A stretch of DNA of 21,014 nucleotides, taken from NCBI GenBank assembly GCA_900128565.1, contig LT636031.1, positions 1-21,014 of the forward strand, given 5' to 3'. This DNA is from Stramenopiles sp. TOSAG23-6 (Eukaryota > Sar). Below the pieces are notes generated by a model that saw only the letters and a list, made by a program, of their open reading frames with translations, ran no database searches and was not told the DNA's origin. Both the position numbers and the translations under genes were made by a program. Shown piece by piece: positions 1 through 9,643 of this stretch (the stretch's first letter is position 1; each line of letters starts with the position of its first letter).

Positions 1-3000
1 AAAGGTAATGTTGGAGTAGTTGAACAACTTCTCAAAGCGGAGAATATTAACGTCAATCCGGCTACTGACCACGGATTTACCCCATTGTATATTGCTTCAG
101 ACAAAGGTCATGTTGGAGTAGTTAAAAAAACTTCTTAGTGCAAAGGGAATTGAGGTTAATCAGACTGATAAAAATGGAGCTACACCGTTGTATGTTGCTT
201 CAGCATGTGGTCATGCGGGAGTAGTTCAACTACTTATCAAAGCAGGTGCTGATGTAAATCAGGCTGATGAACACGGAGATACCCCATTGCTTATTGCTTC
301 ACAGAATGGTCATGCTGGAGTAGTCAAACTACTAATTGATGCTGGTGCTGATGTCAATCAGGCTGCAGCAGGCGAATATACCCCATTATATGTTGCTTCA
401 CATAAGGGTTGTGCAGGAGTGGTTGGGCTACTTATTGGTGCTGGTGCGGATGTCAATCAGCCTAACAAAAAAGGTGTCACCCCATTGTATATTGCTTCAC
501 AGGAAAATAAGGTAGAAGTAATTAAAAAGCTGATCGAGGCAAACGCATGTGTCAATTTTGCTGATAACTTCGGATCTACCCCATTGCTTATTGCTTCACA
601 GAAGGGTCATGTTGGGGTAGTTAAATCACTTCTCAAATCAGATGATATTGATATCAATCAGGCTAATGAAGACGGATATACCCCATTAATGATTGCTTCA
701 GCAAAGGGCAATGGAAAAATTGAAAAGCTATTGAAACTAAGGGGACTACAGCCCCTCTTTGATGCATTTGACAAAGTTGGCATACCATCTGCGAGAATCT
801 TGAGTAATAAAAACCCGAAGTTGGTGCAAGCATTTTCAGAGTTGAACACTCTAAACGACATTATTGAAGGTACTTTCACAGCCCTTGAAAATCTTTGCGG
901 TTCTATGGATTCAATGAATGTAGTAGCCATTAAAAACGAAAATAAAAAGATATGGACATCATTTATGGAAGCCTATGAAACAAAACCAAAGTATAAAGAT
1001 TTCACAAAGCTCAGCAAAAGATTACATAATAAATTTTGGAAAATCATAAAAATCAATTCGTGGATCAATAAATATGAGAGTCCGGGGACACAAGAAAGCA
1101 AATCCGGTGAAACTTTGCAGTCTCAAAAATCAAAACGTGCCCATCCGAAGCAATCACTTCCCATATCTCAGAAGAAGGAGGCAAGTAAAAAAGACAAAAA
1201 CAGTGGTGAGAAAACGCAACAACTAAAACCAAATACGAAGCAATCATTTCCCAAATCTCAGAAGAAGGAGGCAAGTAAAAAAGACAAAAACAGTGTTGAG
1301 AAAACGCAACAACTAAAACCAAATGCAACTGAACAACAGTCGCTAGAATTAATGTGGCAATCAGTCAATGATCAACTACCAAACGAACGATTTAGCTGGG
1401 AGCAACAGAAAGCAACAGTTGAAGCAAAGGAAGTAAAAGACAGTCTGTCTATAACTTTAAGTAATGGTATTGCTAATGATATTCCAATGCAAGCCATGGG
1501 GGGTACTGCGTCTGCCGCAAGAGCCGATGATGAACATATTGATTCTGCAGCCAATGCTGAACATATTGATCATAAAGTACAGGAGTTGTATGAAACAACA
1601 CTTGGGTCACCCGTTGCAAAGATTGTCAAAGGAAATGGAGGAGGAGGAGGTGGTAGTACCAGTTTAAGCAGGCGACAAAGAAAGAAGAAAAATAAAAGAG
1701 AAATGCAACGTTATAAAACAATCTTGAAAAATACTCGTGTTGAGTATAGAAATCCTGTGGCGAAATGGATAGAAACTGCAGGAAAAACAGAATTGAAACA
1801 ATTTGCAAACATTGTGCAAAATATTTATTACCCAAATCGCAATCATAAGAAAATATTACAAGGCTATAAGGGTGAGTATGGTAACTTTGTGATAGAAGCT
1901 CGTCTGGATAAAGCTGCACGTGTTTTATTTGAGCTACGAGGAAAGGATGATGATGGACATGTAAATCCGGCAGTCATTCATCGAGTTGTATTAGATCATG
2001 ACGATGTACCACACTATGCTAGTCAAATTGCGCATAATCTTAGTTCTCCAGATATGATATCAATGGATGCAGAATCAAAGGGAGCAGAAGAGGCAAAAGA
2101 ATCTAAAGAAGTTGCATCAGATATGAAATTTCGGAAAAATGCAGGCGCTGTGAAACGATTTTTCTTTGAACCTAATGAAGACTTTGAATGGTTACATCAG
2201 GATAAGAGAGCAATGGATCGCTATCAACAGTTAGAAGATACACAAAATAAGCTGGTGCAGATGAATGGATATCTAGCGATTCAAGGCCGAAGTGGTACAG
2301 GTAAGTCTATTGTGTTATTACATCGAATGCTACGCTGGCATTATTATCAACAAGGAGAAGTTGAAGCTAACGAAACGAAACGCGTGTATACTCAAGTATA
2401 TATTGCAAAATCGAAACTTCTTACAGATGCAATAAAGAATAAAGTATCACCTGATGAGTGTGATGCAAAATATGCGAAAATGAAGTTTTTACCACTTGTT
2501 GTTTCTAAGGCAAATCCTGAATTTACTACACTACTAGTATATTTAGAGAATGAGACAAAGCCTTTAGACCATGAGCCTGAGCGTGTGTTTTCAGAGGATA
2601 TGCGTGTTGATTTCATATTGTTCAAGAAATGGTATGATGGGGAGCACGGATTTAAACCAATCCAAAGGCGAAGTAAGCTTACATTCTCTGCACTAACAGT
2701 GTGGACACAAATACAATCCATTATCAAAGGTTCTTTACAAGCATTTAAGAGTGGTAAGCCATTGACTAGAGAAGAATATTTGGCATATAATGGACGCAAA
2801 GTACCGTTTAAAAAAGAGGAGCGAGAGGTGATCTATGCTGTATATGAACGTAGTCAAAAATCATATGGCCTCAACAAATATGATAATGGTGATCGTGTTT
2901 TACAATTAGCTCGGAGGCTTAATAGAAAAGATACTGGATGGAAAAGTGGAATACATCCTTTTGATCGTGTTTATGTAGATGAAGTGCAAGATTTAACTCC

Positions 3001-4093
3001 AGCTGAACTTGCATTAATTTTTATGGCTGTTGGTGAGAATCCAAAAGCAGTTACTGTAGCAGGTGATGTAGCCCAACAAGTCACTGCCGGTGTAGAGTTT
3101 AAATTTAGTGATGTTCTGACAGTAATGAATATGCATAAAATAAACCCTGCATTTCGTAAACAAAAGGAAACTTTTAGAGCAGACGCAAAAATATTGACTG
3201 AAAACTTCCGTACACATCAAGGTGTGCTCAAACTAGCAAACTATTTTATTAATCTTCTCAGAAAGGACTTTTATTTAGAAAATGCACTTGAAGAACATAG
3301 TAAAAATATGGGGCCTCCTCCAGCGACATGGGTAACTACTATTGAGCAACTTTTGGTAGAGTTGGGTGAGAAATCTAGTGCATTGTTGCTTTTCATAGAT
3401 GATACTTCAAAACAAGCATTCCGTCAGTCGAAAGCATTTCAAAAACTAATGGAAAAAAAACAGCAAACAATACTTATGTTTACAGTTGTCGAAGCAAAAG
3501 GTCTTGAATGGGAACATGTTGTTCTTGTTAATTTCTTTTCAACGCCGAATATGAGATGGAATACAAAGCATATTTCAAAGGACCCCGATACTAAACATTT
3601 GTTAAAATTGATTTACACGGGAATAACACGATGTCAGAGTCGTCTTTTTATCGTCGAAACTAATCCATTCAAAGGTTCTCACCCAGCACTCGGTAAAATA
3701 AAAGACTCAACTCAAGTGTATCATCAAACGTGTGAAGCACCAAAACTAGCATTAAACCAATTGCAATTGAACCAATTTGGTATGATTAAACAAGGTTTTA
3801 TGTTGGTATCAATGGCACTTAATGGCGAAGGCGATCAATACCAGTTTTTGTCACAAGCTGCAAATGCATTTGCATTAGCAAATAGGGAGGACTTAGCTGA
3901 AAGAGCTATTGCAACTAACTATTGTATGAATAGCTCTCTTGCATTTCGAAATGAGGAAAAACTTGTATTATTTGTAAGTAATTGTATTAAATGTGGAATG
4001 TATAGTAAAGCAAAGCAAGAGGTGGTCAAGTGGTATAGTAAAAATCCTCTTCATATTGATTATTTGAAAGCAATAGAAGAAAAAATTCAATAA
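1..4093 (+). CDS. Ankyrin-repeat / UvrD-like SF1 helicase protein (TRANK1-like), 5' partial, one frame break
   Basis: The gene enters from beyond the left edge. Bases 1-123 encode about one and a half ankyrin repeats. A run of seven A at 124-130 then shifts the frame, and the old frame stops at 136-138. The downstream frame is open from 122 to the TAA at 4091-4093. Numbering codons from 188, the protein has about six ankyrin repeats (1-180), a Lys-rich linker with a 30-residue tandem repeat, a Gly6 run, a region resembling the RelE/ParE fold that precedes some UvrD helicases (about 520-615), and an SF1 helicase core. Core motifs are Walker A GRSGTGKS (700-707), DEVQD (931-935), GDVAQQ (959-964), ENFR (1005-1008), EAKGLEWEH (from 1102) and YTGITR ending at Arg1148. 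This order resembles TRANK1-type proteins. The ATPase motifs look intact. Substrate and role are unknown. No intron is visible. Codon 188 is TTG, not a true start; the first in-frame ATG near 688 would remove the ankyrins, so the real start lies upstream. Confidence 0.85.
1147..1326 (+). repeat. Two tandem 90-bp units inside the helicase gene
   Basis: Units at 1147-1236 and 1237-1326 differ at only a few bases and keep the frame. Each encodes a 30-residue Lys/Ser/Gln-rich segment containing QKKEASKKDKNS. This is a recent in-frame duplication in the linker between the ankyrin and helicase parts. Confidence 0.9.
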
Positions 4094-4154
4094 ACTATTT
4101 TTGTATGAAAAAATTTATTGAGAGATATTGTAAATATAAAAAACTTGATATACA

Positions 4155-4268
4155 AATAACTAACTATAACATTGGTGGTGGAATTTGAAATTATTATATT
4201 TATTTTAAGATGGAAAAAAACTAAAAACATGAAAACTCAATAACTAACTATGACTTTGGTGGTGGAAT
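4155..4268. repeat. Pair of 30-nt direct repeats in the 3' intergenic region
   Basis: Copies at 4155-4184 and 4239-4268 match at 28 of 30 positions and share the core TTGGTGGTGGAAT. They lie 84 bp apart between the convergent 3' ends of the helicase and Sel1/MYND genes. The rest of this 278-bp interval (4094-4371) is AT-rich with no gene visible. The repeats may mark a local duplication or a shared 3'-end signal; function is unknown. Confidence 0.8.
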
Positions 4269-4371
4269 GGTAAAAACTTCCTTTGACTCTTCAACATTGA
4301 AAAAAATAATTATTTCATCTATTTGTTTTTGTTTGACGTTGTTTTACACTAAAAAATATGAAAGTAATATC

Positions 4372-5499
4372 TCATTTTGTTGTTCTTTTCAAACACTCGT
4401 TCTTGTGTGTAATCTTCCAATGTATTTTCTGACACTTTTTTGAACAATATGTCGCACAGTTACACCGACTACAAAGAAGCATTTTATAATGTGTACCCTC
4501 TTTACCACAAGTAAAACATGTTGATTTGCTGTATTTAATTATTAATCTCTTTACCTCATCATCTTCTACATCTTTTATCTGCTTTTTGGCCTTTGCATTC
4601 CACTTTGATGCAGTTTTCAAACATTTAGTGACACCACGACCATGATAATAGCAGCAACCAAGCATACATTGTGCAGTACTATCACCAGCATTCGCAGATT
4701 TAGTATACCACTTAAAAGCTTCTTTTTTGTCTACAGCAACACCATCACCATCTAAATAGCAATAACCAAGATGATTTTGTGCATAACTATTACCAGCATT
4801 TGCAGATTTAGTATACCACTTGAAAGCTTCTTCTTTATCTATAGCAACACCAACACCATTATCATAGCAGACACCAAGATTCTTTTGTGCACTACTATTA
4901 CCAGCATTCGCAGATTTAGTATACCACTTGAAAGCTTCTTCTTTATCTATAGCAACACCAACACCATTACCATAGCAACAACCAAGAGTATATTGTGCGT
5001 AACTATCACCAGCATTAGCAGATTTAGTAAACCACTTGAAAGCTTCTTTTTTGTCTACAGCAACACCATCACCATTAAAATAGCAATAACCAAGACTGCA
5101 TTGTGCTACACTATCACCTGCATTCGCAGATTTAGTATACCATTTGAAAGCTTCTTCTTTGTCTTCAGCAACACCATCACCATTATCATAGCAATTACCA
5201 AGTTGATTTTGTGCAGTAATATTACCAGCATTTGCAGATTTAGTATACCACTTGAAAGCTTCTTCTTTGTCTTCAGCAACACCATCACCATTTTCATAGC
5301 AATAACCAAGATGATTTTGTCCATTGCTATTGCCAGCATTCGCAGATTTAGTAAACCACTTGAAAGCTTCTTTTTTATCTTCAGCAACACCATCACCATA
5401 AAAATAGCAACAACCAAGACTGTTTTGTGCGGCACTATTACCTGTATTAGCAGATTTAGTATACCGCTTGAAAGCTTCTTGTTTGTCTTTTGCGCCCAT
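4372..5499 (-). CDS. Sel1-repeat protein with C-terminal MYND zinc finger
   Basis: This is an intronless 375-residue protein that starts MGAKDKQEAF and ends at a TGA at 4372-4374. Residues 8-295 form eight almost identical 36-residue Sel1-like repeats with the pattern EAFKWYTKSANAG...LG.CY..GDGVA.DK. Sel1 repeats are alpha-helical solenoids that scaffold protein complexes. The tail (328-369) has the Cys/His spacing of a MYND zinc finger: CFTC, CSRC, YCSKKC and HWKITHKNEC. MYND fingers bind proline-rich partners. A cytosolic or nuclear adaptor role is inferred. The repeats are very similar at DNA level, which indicates recent expansion or gene conversion. No signal peptide or membrane segment is seen. 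The upstream region and first codons are duplicated at 5596-5723. Confidence 0.9.
   Translation of the reverse strand: MGAKDKQEAFKRYTKSANTGNSAAQNSLGCCYFYGDGVAEDKKEAFKWFTKSANAGNSNGQNHLGYCYENGDGVAEDKEEAFKWYTKSANAGNITAQNQLGNCYDNGDGVAEDKEEAFKWYTKSANAGDSVAQCSLGYCYFNGDGVAVDKKEAFKWFTKSANAGDSYAQYTLGCCYGNGVGVAIDKEEAFKWYTKSANAGNSSAQKNLGVCYDNGVGVAIDKEEAFKWYTKSANAGNSYAQNHLGYCYLDGDGVAVDKKEAFKWYTKSANAGDSTAQCMLGCCYYHGRGVTKCLKTASKWNAKAKKQIKDVEDDEVKRLIIKYSKSTCFTCGKEGTHYKMLLCSRCNCATYCSKKCQKIHWKITHKNECLKRTTK
4615..5478 (-). repeat. Eight tandem 108-bp Sel1-coding units
   Basis: The coding sequence repeats every 108 bp (36 codons) eight times. Units differ mainly at a few codons after SANAG and at the GDGVA/GVGVA position. 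The last unit, nearest the 3' end of the gene, is the most diverged. The high DNA identity makes copy number prone to change and to assembly collapse. Confidence 0.9.
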
Positions 5500-5723
5500 C
5501 TTGAAGATACTCTGATACTCTCTCTCTCTCTCTCTCTCTCGCTTGGATGCTAAACACTGAACAACGTAACGAATGTTTAGTTGTAGTTAGTGCTTTTGTC
5601 TTTCGCGCCCATCTTGAAGATACTCTGATACTCTCTCTCTGATACTCTCTCTCTCTCTCTCTCTCTCCCTTGGATGCTAAACACTGAACAACGTAACGAA
5701 TGTTTCGTTGTACGTAGTTAGTG
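5483..5723. repeat. Tandem duplication of the Sel1 gene 5' end and upstream CT-rich region
   Basis: Unit 1 is 5483-5592 and unit 2 is 5596-5723. Each holds, on the minus strand, the first codons of the Sel1 gene (MGAKDK), a CT/GA microsatellite, and the same flank containing TGCTAAACACTGAACAACG. Unit 2 has a longer CT array (about 5630-5667). In unit 2 the start codon at 5612 is followed by MGAKDKSTNYN and then leaves the Sel1 sequence, so it is a truncated copy of the gene start. Confidence 0.85.
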
Positions 5724-6003
5724 TTTACTTATGATTATTAAGTTAACACAAAGCCAATCGATCCAATGTCATATCGGTTGGCCGAATTCTGTCACATCAG
5801 GATGTGCGGTCAGAAAAAAAAAATTAAAACCTCCGTCGATTGCTGTCCGGTAATTCCGGTCGAAATTCAACGTATCATCAGTTACAAAGTTCTTGTCCCC
5901 TAATATGATACTCCAACACAAAGGATATATCATTGACATAATTATTCACTTTCATCCAACCGAACTTCAGACACGTACAATAGCAAAATCCAAATAGAAG
6001 AAG
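5500..6003. promoter_or_regulatory. Divergent intergenic region between Sel1/MYND and coiled-coil genes
   Basis: This 504-bp gap separates two divergently transcribed genes and should contain both promoters. Its left half is the duplicated CT-rich unit described separately. Its right half (5724-6003) is unique sequence with a small inverted repeat, CACATC-AG-GATGTG at 5793-5806, and an A9 run. No convincing core promoter element or additional gene was seen. Confidence 0.5.
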
Positions 6004-7692
6004 ATGCTTCAATTCTCGGAGTATTTACGCGATCCTAATCATAGGAAAAGTAAAGGACGAGGAAGTCTTCGCTCTTCTAAGCCTACTGGAGTCGGAAATG
6101 TTTTGGGCGGACAAGCATCATTGTCTTCACTCAGTAAACCTCCATCAAGAAGTGGAGCTTTACTCGCGAAACGTTATGAGGAACTTAAAAGAGAAAACAT
6201 GGCACAGCTAACTTTGAATCAAGTTGATAAAAATAGAGCTTTTACTTCTGAGCTCACTCCATTTGTAGAGAAAGCTATTGATAATCCACAAAGTCTTCCA
6301 GACCATGAAGAAGTGAAACCAAACCCACTGTCACCAAAAGTCCGACAAGCTGCGAGTGCCTCACGTTTCCGAAATGTATCAAGTACACTCAATAATAAAC
6401 AAGATATGCCTCTAGATCATCAATATGAAACAGAAACCGAAAAGGTTTTTAGATATTCAAACGAAAAAAGAGATCAAGTAAGTCCTCGGAACTTGCAATA
6501 CAAGCCTACAAGAGGTCGTAGGGCCGTTCGTATATCAGACACAGAAGAAAAACGTCTAAATTCTAAAGCCAAAAGTATGGCAATGTCTGGAAATGAACCT
6601 CTTGAATCTTTGCATATTCCAAATCGGCTGAGCATGCGAGGAGGAACTCTGTACAGAGGAGGTAAGAAATTAAACATCATTGGTCAAAACAAAAAAAATA
6701 ATTTACCGCCGTTTGCTGTGGATTATTATGAAAATGCCGATGATATCGACGACGAAACGATACAATTTTCTGCAGTGGAGAAGCAACATCAGGTAAATGG
6801 AAAATATAAAAACGTTGTTGATAGCATAATTCCTGGTATAACTATGCAAAAACCATTTGGTACAGATATTGACATTCAAAAAAATCTTTCAAGTGTTCCA
6901 ATATGGCAAAGTAAGGTACGAAAATATCGACAAATATATAAACCTTCTGATAACATTAAAATTGGTGCTGGTGTTTCAATAAGAAATGATGCTATAGATG
7001 CTACCACAGAAGCATCAAATAGAGGTTTAGGTCGTGGTGGCGTGATTGCTTCTAAATTATCCCGCGATCACGTCGGTCGTATATTGAATGAAAATTTATT
7101 AAATGATGCAATCAACGACAGTACTCAAAATAGAACTGATGAAATTGAAATATCTTTAGTTCCACCTTTACCTAGACTAAAGCAACGCCCACAACTAAAC
7201 CCATTGGATAGAAAAACTGCACTAGAACAACAAATTGAAGAAAAACGAATTAGGAAAGAAAAGATGAAACGCTTGGAGAAAGCTAAGGATATTGAAGATG
7301 AGACAAGAGCCGAAGAACAACGCAAAGCAGAAACATTACAATATATGGAAGAACTCAAGGCTAATGGACAATTTGGAAGACTACGAAAAGTTAGAAGTGA
7401 AATAGTAGGACAAATGAAAAAAGATCTTTCACTTTCAAAGAAACGCTCAACAGCTTTACGACAAATGAACAATCAAGGAACTCAAGGATGGGAATTCTTC
7501 CAAAAAGAATCAAAACCTTTTCGAACAGGAAAACGATTGGCTCATGCAGGTAGAGCATATACTCGAAGTCAAGTTAATTTACATAATACCAATACTACTA
7601 CAGGTGGCTCCAGTGATTATTTTCTACGACGTGAGATGGGAAATTTCCACGTAAATAATAGGCAAGGACAACTATATCGCCGAAAAAGATGA
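6004..7692 (+). CDS. Basic coiled-coil protein, possibly CSPP1-like centrosome/cilium protein
   Basis: This is an intronless 562-residue protein from ATG 6004 to tandem TGA stops at 7690-7695. Most of it is polar, basic and low in hydrophobic residues, so it is probably largely disordered. Residues about 400-465 form a charged helix typical of a coiled coil (LEQQIEEKRIRKEKMKRLEK...), followed by the conserved-looking stretch ELKANGQFGRLRK. The QQIEEK(R)xRKEKEK style of segment resembles CSPP1, a microtubule-associated protein of spindle poles and cilia. That match is from general appearance only. No signal peptide, membrane segment or enzyme motif is seen. It could instead be another cytoskeletal scaffold. 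The gene is divergent from the Sel1/MYND gene and converges with the orphan gene 96 bp downstream. Confidence 0.75.
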   Translation: MLQFSEYLRDPNHRKSKGRGSLRSSKPTGVGNVLGGQASLSSLSKPPSRSGALLAKRYEELKRENMAQLTLNQVDKNRAFTSELTPFVEKAIDNPQSLPDHEEVKPNPLSPKVRQAASASRFRNVSSTLNNKQDMPLDHQYETETEKVFRYSNEKRDQVSPRNLQYKPTRGRRAVRISDTEEKRLNSKAKSMAMSGNEPLESLHIPNRLSMRGGTLYRGGKKLNIIGQNKKNNLPPFAVDYYENADDIDDETIQFSAVEKQHQVNGKYKNVVDSIIPGITMQKPFGTDIDIQKNLSSVPIWQSKVRKYRQIYKPSDNIKIGAGVSIRNDAIDATTEASNRGLGRGGVIASKLSRDHVGRILNENLLNDAINDSTQNRTDEIEISLVPPLPRLKQRPQLNPLDRKTALEQQIEEKRIRKEKMKRLEKAKDIEDETRAEEQRKAETLQYMEELKANGQFGRLRKVRSEIVGQMKKDLSLSKKRSTALRQMNNQGTQGWEFFQKESKPFRTGKRLAHAGRAYTRSQVNLHNTNTTTGGSSDYFLRREMGNFHVNNRQGQLYRRKR

Positions 7693-7788
7693 TGAGGTAT
7701 TTATGATAATGAAAAGTAATTAATAAAAATAAAACAACAATGTATTTGGTTACAGTTTACAGAAAATTTATAATATATTTAAATATCA

Positions 7789-9433
7789 TTAGATATCTAC
7801 AATTTTACACAAATCATCAATATTATAACGAGGCATAGTTTTACTATCTTTCTTTTGATGAATATTCCAAATACATTGAGTGATTAATTTTGTCATTGCC
7901 ATGTCTACAGAGTCATACATTTTTTTACATTTACTATAATCTATGTTTATACTTTCTTCTTTGTCAAACTCTGTGAGTTTATTGTTTTCAACAGTATCAT
8001 TAAACTGTTTTATCGCGGTATAAAAATCTTTTTTAGATCCAAAATGGCCGAAACCAAAACCATAACGATTTATTCCAACCATTCTTAGTGTTTGTTTCAA
8101 CGAATTTTTATCATTATTTCGTTGATTCTTCTGAGCTTTACATGAATGTCTCATGAAAATCCGACCCCATTTACATGTGCTAGGTGGAATATCTACTATA
8201 CTTTCCTTACATTTTTGGAATGATTTTTTATCATGTTTCAGAGTGAAATTGCCTGCATTTTTGTCATTGTACAAAATCGAGGACTTTCTTGTAGTTGACA
8301 TATTTGTATTGATCATAGTTTTTATATTTGAAGTTTTCGTTTGATTACATACAAATGCATCTATAGAATTCAAAGTTTTCTTTTCTTTTACTCTACATAT
8401 TTTGTGAAAAAATATTTTTTTTTATACAATTTGTTAGGTACGAAATTTCGTACGAAAAAATAATTGAAAAAAAAAATCTATCTGTAAAGTACTAACAAAT
8501 TCAGAGGAGAGACAAGTTGTCCCTTTGAGCTTTTGAACTGTTGTCCTAAACCAATGAATAATACTGTATATATGTATTGTGAAAACAAATTTCAAAAAAA
8601 AATGTTTTTTTGTTAGGTACAAAATTTGGTACAAAAAAAATAAAATAGAAATTTGTAAAATGTACAATAAAAATCGATAAAAAGAAGTTCCCTACAGTTG
8701 TATGACGTAGCCAATGTCTTGTTTCAAGTATGCTCCATGATGTATTATTATGCAAATTGTTACTCCTAGATACATCTTGGTTAACAACGAAATCTCCAAC
8801 AATTATGCCGTGGTTACAGCCTACTTGAAACTCTACACCTTCTACTGGCTGTATATGGCTACATATGACTCTATCAGAGTGAGTTGAAGCAATATTATCT
8901 CTAATTTTTAACCGATACCAAGTATTTGGTTTGAGGGTTATAGTATTCAAGTTACTTAACTTTGTCAAATCAAAGAGTATACTTTGGGGATTTACATGAT
9001 CATCATTAGAGATAGTAGTACTATCTACACCATTTTTACACACATTCTTTGGAAAAGTATTCTTTAAAGGGAAACTTGATAAAGACGATAAAGACGGACT
9101 AGTCGTACAACTATTAATTTGATAGTAACTATATAAGTTAGGTATGACATGAATATTTTCAAGAATGAGACCACAAGAAACAACCTGATCATCTAATAGT
9201 CCACTGATTCTAAATAAAGATGTTGTTCTTCGAGGAAATGGTTCACCATATTTACACGAAGTCATAATATCTACAAAGTAATAATAAGAAGACAGTTTTG
9301 TTGTTGGACTTTTTTTTGTGCTAGCATTACAATTACAAAGCTTATTTTTGTTATCGGGATGACAGGTTGTATTTTTCAAATTAATGGGAAGACGATCTTC
9401 ATCATCCAGCGACTCGGAAAGTTGCAAAGACAT
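7789..9433 (-). CDS. Orphan three-exon gene with a predicted membrane segment
   Basis: The exons are 8666-9433, 8493-8571 and 7789-8396, joined across two repeat-family introns. Together they give 1455 nt, or 484 residues, starting with ATG (MSLQLSESLDDEDR) and ending in TAA. I do not recognise the family. The first exon encodes a probable beta-rich domain with the stretches NTWYRLKIRDN and VEGVEFQVGCNHGIIVGDF, plus a Cys-rich N-terminal patch. Splicing brings together a hydrophobic stretch at about 247-266 (NFFLSIFIIYSIIHWF) that could be a single membrane helix. The remainder is polar and Lys/Asn-rich, with a C-terminal half containing GINRYGFGFGHFG. No signal peptide is evident. Exons upstream of 9433 cannot be excluded. 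The intact frame across both junctions supports a functional gene. Confidence 0.65.
8397..8492 (-). other. Repeat-family non-canonical intron, orphan gene intron 2
   Basis: This is a 96-nt element beginning GTACTTTACAG and ending CACAAAATAT. It contains the perfect 16-bp palindrome GTACGAAATTTCGTAC (8438-8453) followed by CTAAC. Removing it joins EFV-S to RVKEKKTLNS in frame. The boundary can only slide right, through a shared GTA, and not left. Confidence 0.75.
8572..8665 (-). other. Repeat-family non-canonical intron, orphan gene intron 1
   Basis: This is a 94-nt element beginning GTACATTTTAC, with TTTTGTACCTAAC in the middle and ending TTTTCACAATACAT. Removal keeps phase 0 and joins FI to IYSIIHW. 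Read-through of the intron would stop soon afterwards. Confidence 0.7.
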
Positions 9434-9544
9434 CGGAAAATGATAATATCGAACTTTGTTTTACCATCTCATGATGATGCAACACACGAGAGAAAGAATC
9501 TCTGTGTATGACAGTCCGGTTTTTTGATTGATGAAAAATAATAT

Positions 9545-9561
9545 CCGAACTTCAAGTTCGG
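9545..9561. repeat. Short perfect inverted repeat
   Basis: Two 8-bp arms (CCGAACTT / AAGTTCGG) flank a single base. It lies upstream of the orphan gene and downstream of the RAMA/Tudor gene. It could be a protein-binding palindrome or a 3'-end hairpin; the sequence does not decide. Confidence 0.7.
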
Positions 9562-9620
9562 ACAGGTTTGTCAGAATTCGATTTTTCAATTATTATGTAT
9601 GCGCATTTTCCCCCATGCTT

Positions 9621-9643
9621 TTGATTTCATCTGATGAAATCAA
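9621..9643. repeat. Perfect inverted repeat with 11-bp arms
   Basis: The arm TTGATTTCATC is followed by one T and then its exact reverse complement. It lies 60 bp from the other palindrome in the same intergenic region. The tight centre suggests a dimeric protein-binding site rather than a stable RNA hairpin. This is inference. Confidence 0.75.

Noticed and set aside
4771-5553. 260-residue plus-strand reading frame opposite the Sel1 gene
   Set aside because: It is a repetitive mirror of the 108-bp Sel1 array. The minus strand has the recognisable Sel1 and MYND motifs.
5518-5667. CT arrays as a separate functional element
   Set aside because: They are simple microsatellites within the duplicated unit. 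Promoter activity is possible but nothing in the sequence shows it.
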